A stretch of DNA of 6,404 nt from Bacillota bacterium. GTDB taxonomy: Bacteria; Bacillota; Sulfobacillia; Symbiobacteriales; Symbiobacteriaceae. The notes beneath the pieces are model-generated. The model saw nothing but the letters and a program-made list of their open reading frames with translations. It did no database searches and was not told the origin of the DNA. Below, piece after piece: positions 1 to 5,164 of this stretch (positions within the stretch are counted from its first letter, which is position 1; every line of letters begins with the position of its first letter). Both the position numbers and the translations under genes were made by a program. The stretch lies in assembly GCA_028287415.1 (NCBI GenBank), contig JAQBPS010000463.1, forward strand, positions 1-6,404, written 5' to 3'.

Positions 1-468
1 TCAGATCGCGTCACGTACATGCCGCTTGATGCGGGCCGCCAGCTCACCTATGTGACGAGCAGCGGCGACCGGTTCTCACTCACCTTCGGCGCCGCAACCA
101 CCGTCCGCTGGTTCGATGGGACCGAGCGCAGCGTCGTGCCGGTCACGGACACCCGCTGTAGCTGTCAGGTGCTGTACAGCAACGCCGGTGGTGAGATCCG
201 GGCGGTTGGCGCCATCGAGAAGGGGCGCGTCAGCACCTGGGGCGAGTACTTTGTCGTCTGGCCCGCTGCCGGTGCCGGCGAAACGGAAACGGTGACCACG
301 CCGGCCGGACGCTTTGACAGCGCCGTCCGGATTACGATGCCGGAGGGGACCGCCTGGTTCGCCCCCGACATTGGTATCGTCAAAGCAGATGGCTACGAGC
401 TCGCTGAGATCACGATGCCCCGAGCCAATACCTCTGGAGGGATGCACCATGATGGAACGGAGCGCTGA
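1..468 (+). CDS. C-terminal part of an unrecognised, probably extracytoplasmic protein (5' end outside window)
   Basis: The reading frame is open from base 1 and ends at TGA 466-468, so 155 C-terminal residues are visible and the true start lies upstream. The first ATG in frame (19) has no convincing SD and should not be taken as the start. The visible part is rich in alternating Thr/Val/aromatic residues typical of beta strands, with no membrane segment. It carries a CSC dipeptide-spaced cysteine pair (about residues 53-55). Near the C-terminus it has a TVTTPAGRFDSAVRI stretch followed by WFAPDIGIVKADGYEL. That layout (threonine-rich strand, PAG-F-D, then a W/Y-FAP-GIGLVK strand) recalls the C-terminal ends of secreted or lipoprotein beta-sandwich proteins in Firmicutes, but this is resemblance from memory only. 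Function cannot be assigned. The stop lies inside the next small ORF, which suggests a two-gene transcription unit. Confidence 0.7.
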   Translation, partial: SDRVTYMPLDAGRQLTYVTSSGDRFSLTFGAATTVRWFDGTERSVVPVTDTRCSCQVLYSNAGGEIRAVGAIEKGRVSTWGEYFVVWPAAGAGETETVTTPAGRFDSAVRITMPEGTAWFAPDIGIVKADGYELAEITMPRANTSGGMHHDGTER

Positions 469-634
469 CCAGATCATGAACCGACTCGACGCACTGGTGG
501 ACGGGTGGCGGCGGGCCTCGCCGTCGGAGCGCCTCTGGATGGTCGTCGAGAAGATCCGGCTGGAGCGGGAGTTGGATGAGCTTACGCAGCAGGCGCCCGG
601 CGAACGTCGGGCGGGGGTCGCCGGGCAGGGGTAA
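449..634 (+). CDS. Small hypothetical protein, 61 aa, coupled to the upstream gene
   Basis: An ATG at 449 is preceded by TGGAGG (435-440) at 8 nt spacing, so the start is well supported; a second ATG follows at once at 452. The frame is open further upstream (to 314) but has no SD there and overlaps the preceding gene heavily, so 449 is preferred. The product (MMERSADQIMNRLDALVDGW...) is charged and predicted to be helical. It has amphipathic heptad-like Leu/Ile/Met spacing up to about residue 46 (LERELDEL), then a disordered Gly/Arg tail. There are no cysteines, membrane segment or recognisable domain. The start lies 20 nt inside the upstream gene, typical of translational coupling. It may be a small cytosolic partner or regulator of the neighbour; function is unknown. 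It is real if the SD is used, though a chance ORF cannot be excluded. Confidence 0.6.
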   Translation: MMERSADQIMNRLDALVDGWRRASPSERLWMVVEKIRLERELDELTQQAPGERRAGVAGQG

Positions 635-652
635 TCACGACGAGCGCAAACA

Positions 653-686
653 GGGGAGCCCTCCGTAGCGGTGCGGGGGGCTCCCC
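653..686. terminator. Convergent, probably bidirectional terminator hairpin
   Basis: A perfect 9-bp inverted repeat GGGGAGCCC (653-661) / GGGCTCCCC (678-686) extends inward with G-U pairs to leave a loop of about 6 nt. It lies between the stop of the plus-strand small ORF (634) and the stop of the minus-strand hflX (709). Reading on the minus strand the stem is followed by CTGTTTGC, a short U run, so it fits best as the hflX terminator. On the plus strand no U tract follows, so termination of the plus genes there would be weaker. Confidence 0.7.
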
Positions 687-708
687 TCGCGGGAGGCGGG
701 CGGGGCTG

Positions 709-1986
709 TTAGAGTCCTAACCCAGCCCGCAGGCGGCTGGCCAGACCCCGCTCAAGCTCCAACTTCACGTAGGTGCCCTCCGCCCGGTGCTCCTCGGCCA
801 GCACCCGGCCACGCTCGTGCGCCCACGCCAGCCACGAAGACTTGGCGTAGGGAATCACGAGCTCCAGCACCTCCCGCCGGCTGGAAAGCGCCTGGTGAAT
901 GGCCTTCTGGAGGCCCTCCAGGTTCTCGCCCTGCGCGGCAGCCACGGCGACGGCGCCAGGCGTCTGCCGGAGCAGGTGCTCCAGGTCGCCCGGTTCCACC
1001 TGATCTGCCTTATTATAGACGATAATCGTGGGCTTGCCCGCTGCCTTCAGCTCTGCGAGCACGTCCTGCACGGTCTGCATCTGCTCGGCGCGCTTGGCGT
1101 GCGAGGCATCCACCACGTGCAGGAGCAGGTCGGCCTCGTTCACCTCTTCCAGGGTGGAGCGGAAGGCCGCCACCACGAACGTCGGCAGGTTGTGGATGAA
1201 ACCGACCGTATCTACCAGCAGGTAGGACTCGCCCTCCGCCGGGTCCACCCGGCGGGTGGTGGCGTCCAGGGTTGCGAAGAGCCGGTCCTCTGCGAGGACG
1301 TCGGAACCTGACAGCGCCCGGTGCAGGGTCGACTTGCCGGCGTTCGTGTAGCCGGTGAGCGCCACCACCGGGGCCGTGCCCTGGGCCCGGTCGCTGCGAA
1401 GCCGCGTCCGGTGGGCGCGGATCTCATCAAGCTCCTCGCGGAGGGTGCTGATCCGTTCCCGGATCCGGCGCCGGTCGACCTCCAGCCTGGTTTCGCCGGG
1501 GCCACGGGTGCCGATGCCGCCGCCGAGGCGGGAGAGCTCAATGCCCTTGCCGGTCAGCCGGGGCAGCCGGTAGTTCTGCTGCGCCAGTTCTACCTGGAGC
1601 TTCGCCTCCCGGGTGCGGGCGCGCTGGGCGAAAATGTCAAGGATTACGGCCGTCCGGTCAGTGACCTGGCACTGCACCACTTCTTCAAGGTTGCGCTGCT
1701 GTACGGGCGATAGCTGTCCGTCGAAGATCACCAGGTCAAACTCGAGGTCGCGGCGGATCACTTCGAGCTCCTCGGCCTTGCCGCTGCCGATGTATGTGGC
1801 ACCGTCCGGCTTGGATCGGGTCTGCATCTCCCGGCCCACCACCACCCCACCGGCGGTGTCGACGAGCCGCTCGAGCTCCTCCAGGGACTCACGGGCGTTC
1901 CAGCCGTCGCTGCGGCGCAGCGGCAACTCCAGTGCGACCAGAAAGGCTCGCTGGGGGCCGCGTGTGGTCTCAAATTGCTCCTGCAT
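709..1986 (-). CDS. hflX: GTPase HflX, ribosome-associated
   Basis: HflX is a cytosolic GTPase of the TRAFAC Obg-HflX superfamily that binds the 50S subunit and splits stalled 70S ribosomes. The product is 425 aa, normal for the family. Residues about 10-200 are the N-terminal HflX domain, with the YIGSGK motif (65-70), a long coiled-coil-forming helix pair, and the glycine-rich GGGIGTRGPGETRLE segment (155-169). The G domain follows: G1 GYTNAGKST (212-220), switch I FATLDATT (237-244), G3 DTVGFI (259-264), G4 NKAD (325-328) and a G5-like AAAQGEN (349-355), where the usual Ser-Ala is replaced by Ala-Ala. A C-terminal domain follows. The start at 1986 is chosen because AGGAGG (1997-1992) lies 5 nt upstream; a GTG at 2019 in the same frame has no SD. 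The gene has its own promoter and a long leader with signs of attenuation. Identification is very secure. Confidence 0.97.
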   Translation of the reverse strand: MQEQFETTRGPQRAFLVALELPLRRSDGWNARESLEELERLVDTAGGVVVGREMQTRSKPDGATYIGSGKAEELEVIRRDLEFDLVIFDGQLSPVQQRNLEEVVQCQVTDRTAVILDIFAQRARTREAKLQVELAQQNYRLPRLTGKGIELSRLGGGIGTRGPGETRLEVDRRRIRERISTLREELDEIRAHRTRLRSDRAQGTAPVVALTGYTNAGKSTLHRALSGSDVLAEDRLFATLDATTRRVDPAEGESYLLVDTVGFIHNLPTFVVAAFRSTLEEVNEADLLLHVVDASHAKRAEQMQTVQDVLAELKAAGKPTIIVYNKADQVEPGDLEHLLRQTPGAVAVAAAQGENLEGLQKAIHQALSSRREVLELVIPYAKSSWLAWAHERGRVLAEEHRAEGTYVKLELERGLASRLRAGLGL

Positions 1987-1991
1987 AAAGT

Positions 1992-1997
1992 CCTCCT
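1992..1997 (-). promoter_or_regulatory. Ribosome binding site of hflX
   Basis: AGGAGG on the minus strand with 5 nt to the ATG at 1986. It decides the start codon against the in-frame upstream GTG at 2019. Confidence 0.9.
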
Positions 1998-2067
1998 GTC
2001 TATTCAATGGGTGCCTCACAAGATCGCCGACTGCGGGATGCCGGGCTGGGCCTGAAACACGTAATAA

Positions 2068-2094
2068 GGCCGCAGCCCAAACAGGGCCGCGGCC
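2068..2094 (-). terminator. Terminator-like hairpin in the hflX leader (attenuator or rodA terminator)
   Basis: Minus strand: GGCCGC (2094-2089), one mismatch, GCCC (2087-2084), loop TGTTT, GGGC (2078-2075), mismatch, GCGGCC (2073-2068). This is 10 GC-rich pairs with a 5-nt loop. It is followed by TTATTACGTGTTT, a moderately U-rich tail, so it looks like an intrinsic terminator acting on minus-strand transcription. It lies about 148 nt downstream of the rodA stop and about 80 nt upstream of hflX. Because the candidate hflX promoter is upstream of it, the hairpin would be inside the hflX transcript and could act as an attenuator; it could also simply end rodA transcripts. The tail is weaker than a classical oligo-U. 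Confidence 0.65.
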
Positions 2095-2115
2095 GAAGTG
2101 CCAGCTGAATGGCGC

Positions 2116-2178
2116 TTACCGAGGACGATCCTGAGAGGGTATGCTGGTAGTGATGCTCCGGGCGTAGTTGAACAGCAT
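2116..2178 (-). CDS. Candidate 20-codon upstream (leader) ORF of hflX
   Basis: ATG at 2178, stop TAA at 2118-2116, encoding MLFNYARSITT...DRPR (20 aa). A purine-rich GAGAGGGG (2194-2187) is 8 nt upstream, an acceptable SD. The ORF begins about 30 nt after the predicted transcription start and ends 21 nt before the terminator-like hairpin. That is the geometry of leader peptides in transcription attenuators, including the one described for antibiotic-induced hflXr of Listeria. The sequence has no run of a single amino acid, so amino-acid-starvation attenuation is not indicated; drug-induced stalling or general ribosome occupancy is more plausible. It is short enough to arise by chance. Confidence 0.45.
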   Translation of the reverse strand: MLFNYARSITTSIPSQDRPR

Positions 2179-2215
2179 GACACGTACCCCTCTCATATGC
2201 TCCGGTATCCTTATT

Positions 2216-2245
2216 ATCATAATGGTTTGCCAGGGGCGCTGTCAA
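2216..2245 (-). promoter_or_regulatory. Sigma-A type promoter for hflX
   Basis: Minus strand: a perfect -35 TTGACA (2245-2240), an 18-nt spacer, and -10 TATGAT (2221-2216), which matches TATAAT at 5 of 6 positions. Transcription would start near 2209, giving a leader of about 220 nt before hflX. The -35 box overlaps the rodA stop codon (2244-2242). It is the best promoter match noticed in the window. Confidence 0.75.
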
Positions 2246-3378
2246 CTGTGCCCGAATATCAATCCCTTACGTCGCATGCTCACGCCAAGGGCCATACCCA
2301 CCGCCGCCAGGTTGGTGATCATCGCGGATGGGCCATAGCTGACAAACGGCAACGGAATGCCGGCGACTGGCATCACGCCCATGGTCATACCCGAGTTCTC
2401 GACAAACTGAAAGAGCAGCATGCCGGCCACACCAGCCACCAGGAGGCGTCCGAAGCGATCCTCGACCTCGCCGCTGGTCAGCAGCAGCCGGGTGACGGCG
2501 AAGGCTGCAAGGCCCAGCGTGGCAATACCGCCGGCGAAGCCCCACTCCTCGACGAGCACCGCAAAGATAAAGTCGGTGTGTGCTTCAGGGAGGAAGCCCA
2601 GCTGGTTCTCAGTGCCGTGGTACCAGCCCCTGCCGGCGCCGCCTCCCGATCCGATGGCGATGCGGGACTGTATGACATGATAACCGGTGTCCGTCGGGTC
2701 CGCAGCCGGATTCAGGAAGACGATCAGCCGGGTGATCTGATAGTCCTTCAGCGGAATCCAGACATGCCAGTGCAGGTGTGCATAGACCCACAAGGCGACC
2801 AGTCCGATGGCGCCGCCGACGAGCAACAGCGCCCGCCCACCCGGCATGCCGGCCGTGTACAGCATCACGACGGTGATGGCCATCAAGACCAGAGCGGTTC
2901 CCAGGTCCGGCTGTTTCAGAATCAGTAAGATTGGGACTAGCATGTACAGGCTGGGCAGCACCAGATCCCACCAGTCGGTGAGGCGATCCCGGTCCGCCAG
3001 GAAGCTGGCCAGGCAGATGATCATCAGGAGTTTTGCGATTTCAGAGGGCTGAAACTGGAGCGGCCCCAGCTTTAGCCAGCGCTGAGCCCCCAGGGCGCTG
3101 TGCCCTGTCAACATAACGGCGACCAGCATGAGGACCGTGATTACATACAGTTCCCGGCGCCATCTTGCGAAGTCCTGGTAGTCAAACCCCGCAAAGAACA
3201 GCCATGAGGCAATGCCGACGGCTACAGCGGCCCCCTGACGGATCAGAAACCCACGCTCGCCGCCCGGCATTGTATGGGCGGCACTGGCGATTACCGTAAG
3301 CCCAATGCCGATCAGGCCGGCAAGCGCAGCCAGGAAGGGCCAGTCAAGTTGCATAAGAAAGCGGCGGTCCCAGCGCAT
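2242..3378 (-). CDS. rodA: RodA, SEDS-family peptidoglycan glycosyltransferase
   Basis: RodA polymerises lipid II into glycan strands in the membrane, working with a class B PBP in the elongation machinery. The product is 378 aa with about ten hydrophobic segments, as expected. Recognisable family motifs are GAQRWLKLGPLQFQPSEIAKL (about 97-117), KQPDLGTAL (155-163), FLPEAHTDFIFAV (262-274, containing the family's catalytic Asp, here Asp269) and GIPLPFVSYGPSAM (340-353). In the last motif the usual SYGGS reads SYGPS. RodA rather than FtsW is preferred from the KLGPLQFQPSE and HTDFIFA forms. The start at 3378 gives MRWDRRFLMQLDWP, matching the usual 'DRRLL...LDW' N-terminus. The frame stays open to 3486, but the extra 36 residues are Cys/His-rich, not membrane-like and unlike RodA. 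The SD of the chosen start is weak (GGGG 13 nt upstream). ATG 3354 is an alternative. It is transcribed divergently from the LCP gene. Confidence 0.88.
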   Translation of the reverse strand: MRWDRRFLMQLDWPFLAALAGLIGIGLTVIASAAHTMPGGERGFLIRQGAAVAVGIASWLFFAGFDYQDFARWRRELYVITVLMLVAVMLTGHSALGAQRWLKLGPLQFQPSEIAKLLMIICLASFLADRDRLTDWWDLVLPSLYMLVPILLILKQPDLGTALVLMAITVVMLYTAGMPGGRALLLVGGAIGLVALWVYAHLHWHVWIPLKDYQITRLIVFLNPAADPTDTGYHVIQSRIAIGSGGGAGRGWYHGTENQLGFLPEAHTDFIFAVLVEEWGFAGGIATLGLAAFAVTRLLLTSGEVEDRFGRLLVAGVAGMLLFQFVENSGMTMGVMPVAGIPLPFVSYGPSAMITNLAAVGMALGVSMRRKGLIFGHS

Positions 3379-3395
3379 GGTACTACTACAGCCCC

Positions 3396-3423
3396 TTTGA
3401 CAGTGAATCTGCTCGTTGTCAAA
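3396..3423. repeat. TTTGACA/TGTCAAA inverted repeat upstream of rodA
   Basis: A perfect 7-bp inverted repeat, TTTGACA (3396-3402) and TGTCAAA (3417-3423), is separated by 14 nt and lies 18-45 nt upstream of the preferred rodA start. It could be an operator or a small hairpin in the rodA leader. A further CCTTTGACA copy occurs at 3493-3501, in direct orientation with that at 3394-3402. No matching minus-strand -10 was found at the right distance from the minus-strand TTGACA (3422-3417). Confidence 0.4.
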
Positions 3424-3495
3424 AAGCATAGCATGGGTCGGAGCTTCCGCACAGGGGTTATTCACCTCATGTTGCTGAAACGGCAAGTAGTTCCT

Positions 3496-3536
3496 TTGAC
3501 ATTAGGCTTCCGCTTGTCATACCTTTTGCGTATACT
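3496..3536 (+). promoter_or_regulatory. Candidate promoter of the LCP gene
   Basis: A perfect -35 TTGACA (3496-3501) is followed after 16 nt by CATACC (3518-3523), preceded by TG at 3515-3516 as in extended -10 promoters. A better -10 sequence, TATACT (3531-3536), lies too far from that -35 and has only a poor -35 of its own. Either would give a 5' leader of about 80-90 nt before the ATG at 3622. The exact start point is uncertain. Confidence 0.4.
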
Positions 3537-3609
3537 TATTCTTTAAGAGCCCGTGCCGCGACCCACTCCCAAAGGGAGGCGACTGCGGCTTGATGGATAT
3601 GTGAAACTT

Positions 3610-3615
3610 GGAGGT
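3610..3615 (+). promoter_or_regulatory. Ribosome binding site of the LCP gene
   Basis: GGAGGT with 6 nt to the ATG at 3622. It selects this start over the in-frame GTG at 3553, which has no SD and would add 23 residues ahead of the basic N-terminus. Confidence 0.85.
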
Positions 3616-3621
3616 GCCGTC

Positions 3622-5121
3622 ATGTCGGCTTTGGAAGATCGCCGCGCCCGAGTTCGGGTCGGCAAGGCGACGGCTTACCGGCGACGGCGGTTGGCCGTCT
3701 TCGGGCTTTTGGTCATCCTGGTTTTGGGCATTGCAGGCTTCGGCCTTTATCGCTTCTGGAACAAGCCCTTGTCCGCAGCGTTGCCTGCCCCGGTCACGGT
3801 TGATGCGAAGCAGTTTACGATGCTGGTCATGGGCTCAGATGACCGGCCAGGTGAGCCGGGGCGATCAGACACGATGATGGTCGGCTTCGTGGACCTTGAG
3901 CAGGGGAGCGTCAAGCTGCTGAGCATTCCCCGGGACTCGTATGTGCCGATTCCCGGCCACGGCTGGGACAAAATCAACGCCGCCTATCCATTCGGTGGGG
4001 TGGCACTGGTTCAGCAGACAGTCGAGCAGTTGATCGGCATGAAACTCAACTACACCATCTCGGTCAACATGCAGGGATTTGAGCAGATCGTCGATGCCGT
4101 CGGCGGCGTCGATATTAATATCGCTCAGAACATGGATTATGAGGACCCGTACGATACGCCGGTGCCCCTGGTGATTCATCTCAAGCAGGGGCTCCAGCAC
4201 CTGTACGGCGTTGACGCCCTGCACTACGTGCGTTTCCGGCATGACGCCGAGAGTGACTGGGGACGGATGAAGCGGCAGCAGCAGTTCCTGCAAGCCCTGA
4301 CGCAGGCGGCGCTCAAACCGGCGAATCTGACCAGCCTGCCGGAACTGATCAAGCTGGGTTCACAGAATGTGACGACCAACCTGTCACCCAAACAGCTGAG
4401 CCAGTTGGCGATGCTTGGCAAGGATAAGCTGACGGCGGACCGGATCAGCGGCGGCACCCTCCAGGGCGATGATATCTGGGCGTCCGACGGCGGCTACTAT
4501 CTCGGCCTCCACTTCACGGACATGAGGGCGAAGGTCCGGGAACTGGCCGGCATCACCGCTAACGATGCGCAGCTTGCCCAGGACAACAGGGATGCGCAGA
4601 CCTACGTGGCCGGACTGCCCAAGGGCAGCAGCCTGCCGGGGGGCCAGACGTCAGACGTCGGTTCCGGCACCGGTGGCAGCACGCCCGCTTCGGGCACCGG
4701 GGGCGGGGGCACGCAGGGCGGCGGCGGCTCCGGCTCCAAGCCGGACCCCAGCCCGACCCCGGCGCCTGGCAGCTCCCACTCGGGCAGCGGCGGCCAGCCG
4801 ACTCCCACCCCGACGCCGACACCTACCCCGACCCCGGCACCTACCCCGACCCCGGCACCTACCCCGACGCCTACCCCGCCCCCAACGCCGCCACCTACGC
4901 CGACACCAACACCTACACCTACCCCTACCCCTACCCCACCGCCTGCGCCAGGCACGGGCGGCAGCGGCAAGCCAGGCACCGGGACCGGCACGGGAACCGG
5001 CGGGACAGGCAGCGGCACTGGCGGCACCACCGCCAAGCCCGGGACTCCGGGCGCCGGCAACGGCGGCGCAAGCGCCACCACCCCCACGCCGGTCACCGGT
5101 TCTACGAACAGCGGCACCTGA
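3622..5121 (+). CDS. LCP (LytR-CpsA-Psr) family cell-wall glycopolymer transferase with Pro-Thr-rich tail
   Basis: LCP proteins transfer undecaprenyl-phosphate-linked polymers (teichoic or teichuronic acids, capsule) onto peptidoglycan on the outer face of the membrane. The product is 499 aa: a basic cytosolic N-terminus, one transmembrane helix (about 24-43) and an extracellular LCP domain (about 64-230). Domain motifs are MGSDDR (70-75), RSDTMM (81-86), SIPRDSYV (101-108), KIN (117-119), GGVDI (161-165) and [18 protein letters not shown] (203-220), with the Arg/Asp residues that bind the lipid pyrophosphate. After about residue 330 a tail of some 170 residues has Gly-rich parts on each side of an uninterrupted Pro-Thr/Pro-Ala stretch (393-443). 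No LytR_C domain or sortase motif is visible. The tail is probably a disordered, wall-spanning or wall-associated spacer. It lies next to divergent rodA, fitting a joint role in envelope growth. The family call is secure; the polymer substrate is unknown. Confidence 0.93.
   Translation: MSALEDRRARVRVGKATAYRRRRLAVFGLLVILVLGIAGFGLYRFWNKPLSAALPAPVTVDAKQFTMLVMGSDDRPGEPGRSDTMMVGFVDLEQGSVKLLSIPRDSYVPIPGHGWDKINAAYPFGGVALVQQTVEQLIGMKLNYTISVNMQGFEQIVDAVGGVDINIAQNMDYEDPYDTPVPLVIHLKQGLQHLYGVDALHYVRFRHDAESDWGRMKRQQQFLQALTQAALKPANLTSLPELIKLGSQNVTTNLSPKQLSQLAMLGKDKLTADRISGGTLQGDDIWASDGGYYLGLHFTDMRAKVRELAGITANDAQLAQDNRDAQTYVAGLPKGSSLPGGQTSDVGSGTGGSTPASGTGGGGTQGGGGSGSKPDPSPTPAPGSSHSGSGGQPTPTPTPTPTPTPAPTPTPAPTPTPTPPPTPPPTPTPTPTPTPTPTPPPAPGTGGSGKPGTGTGTGTGGTGSGTGGTTAKPGTPGAGNGGASATTPTPVTGSTNSGT
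4798..4950 (+). repeat. Pro-Thr coding low-complexity repeat, C-rich on the plus strand
   Basis: A run of CCNACN hexamers encodes (PT)n with PA and PP interruptions. It includes two exact tandem 18-bp copies starting ACCTACCCCGACC (4821-4838 and 4839-4856), a degenerate third copy (4857 onward), and a (CCCCTA)-like stretch (4918-4937). The minus strand is correspondingly G-rich with several GGGG runs. It lies wholly inside the LCP gene. Confidence 0.9.
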
Positions 5122-5128
5122 GCCGAAG

Positions 5129-5158
5129 ACGCCCTCTCGCCCACGCGAGGGGCGTTTT
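5129..5158 (+). terminator. Intrinsic terminator of the LCP gene
   Basis: ACGCCCTCTCGC (5129-5140), loop CCAC, GCGAGGGGCGT (5145-5155): 11 base pairs with one bulged T, followed by TTTT (5155-5158). It begins 7 nt after the LCP stop. It also lies 7 nt beyond the stop of the convergent AAA+ gene (5165), so it may serve both strands, although the minus-strand tail (CTTCGG) is poor in U. Confidence 0.85.
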
Positions 5159-5164
5159 GCGCGC

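Noticed and set aside
76..477. Minus-strand ORF opposite the first gene
   Set aside because: Shadow ORF with no SD and unlikely composition; the plus-strand frame is open to the edge and couples to the following ORF.
1987..2019. Extended hflX start at GTG 2019
   Set aside because: It has no SD, whereas ATG 1986 has AGGAGG at 5 nt; the added 11 residues are not typical of HflX.
2000..2245. Minus-strand 81-codon ORF between rodA and hflX
   Set aside because: It overlaps the promoter, the leader hairpin and the shorter SD-supported leader ORF, has no SD of its own, and gives a Cys/Arg/Ser-rich product with no family resemblance.
2098..2928. Plus-strand 276-codon ORF antisense to rodA
   Set aside because: His/Gln/Asp-rich composition is the expected shadow of a membrane-protein gene of high GC; no SD, and rodA is certain.
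3379..3486. Extended rodA N-terminus
   Set aside because: Thirty-six Cys/His-rich residues precede the normal RodA start, no SD is present, and the segment contains the TTTGACA dyad.
4798..4950. Repeat tract considered as a CRISPR or minisatellite element
   Set aside because: No unique spacers and no palindromic repeat unit; it is in-frame coding repeat within the LCP gene.
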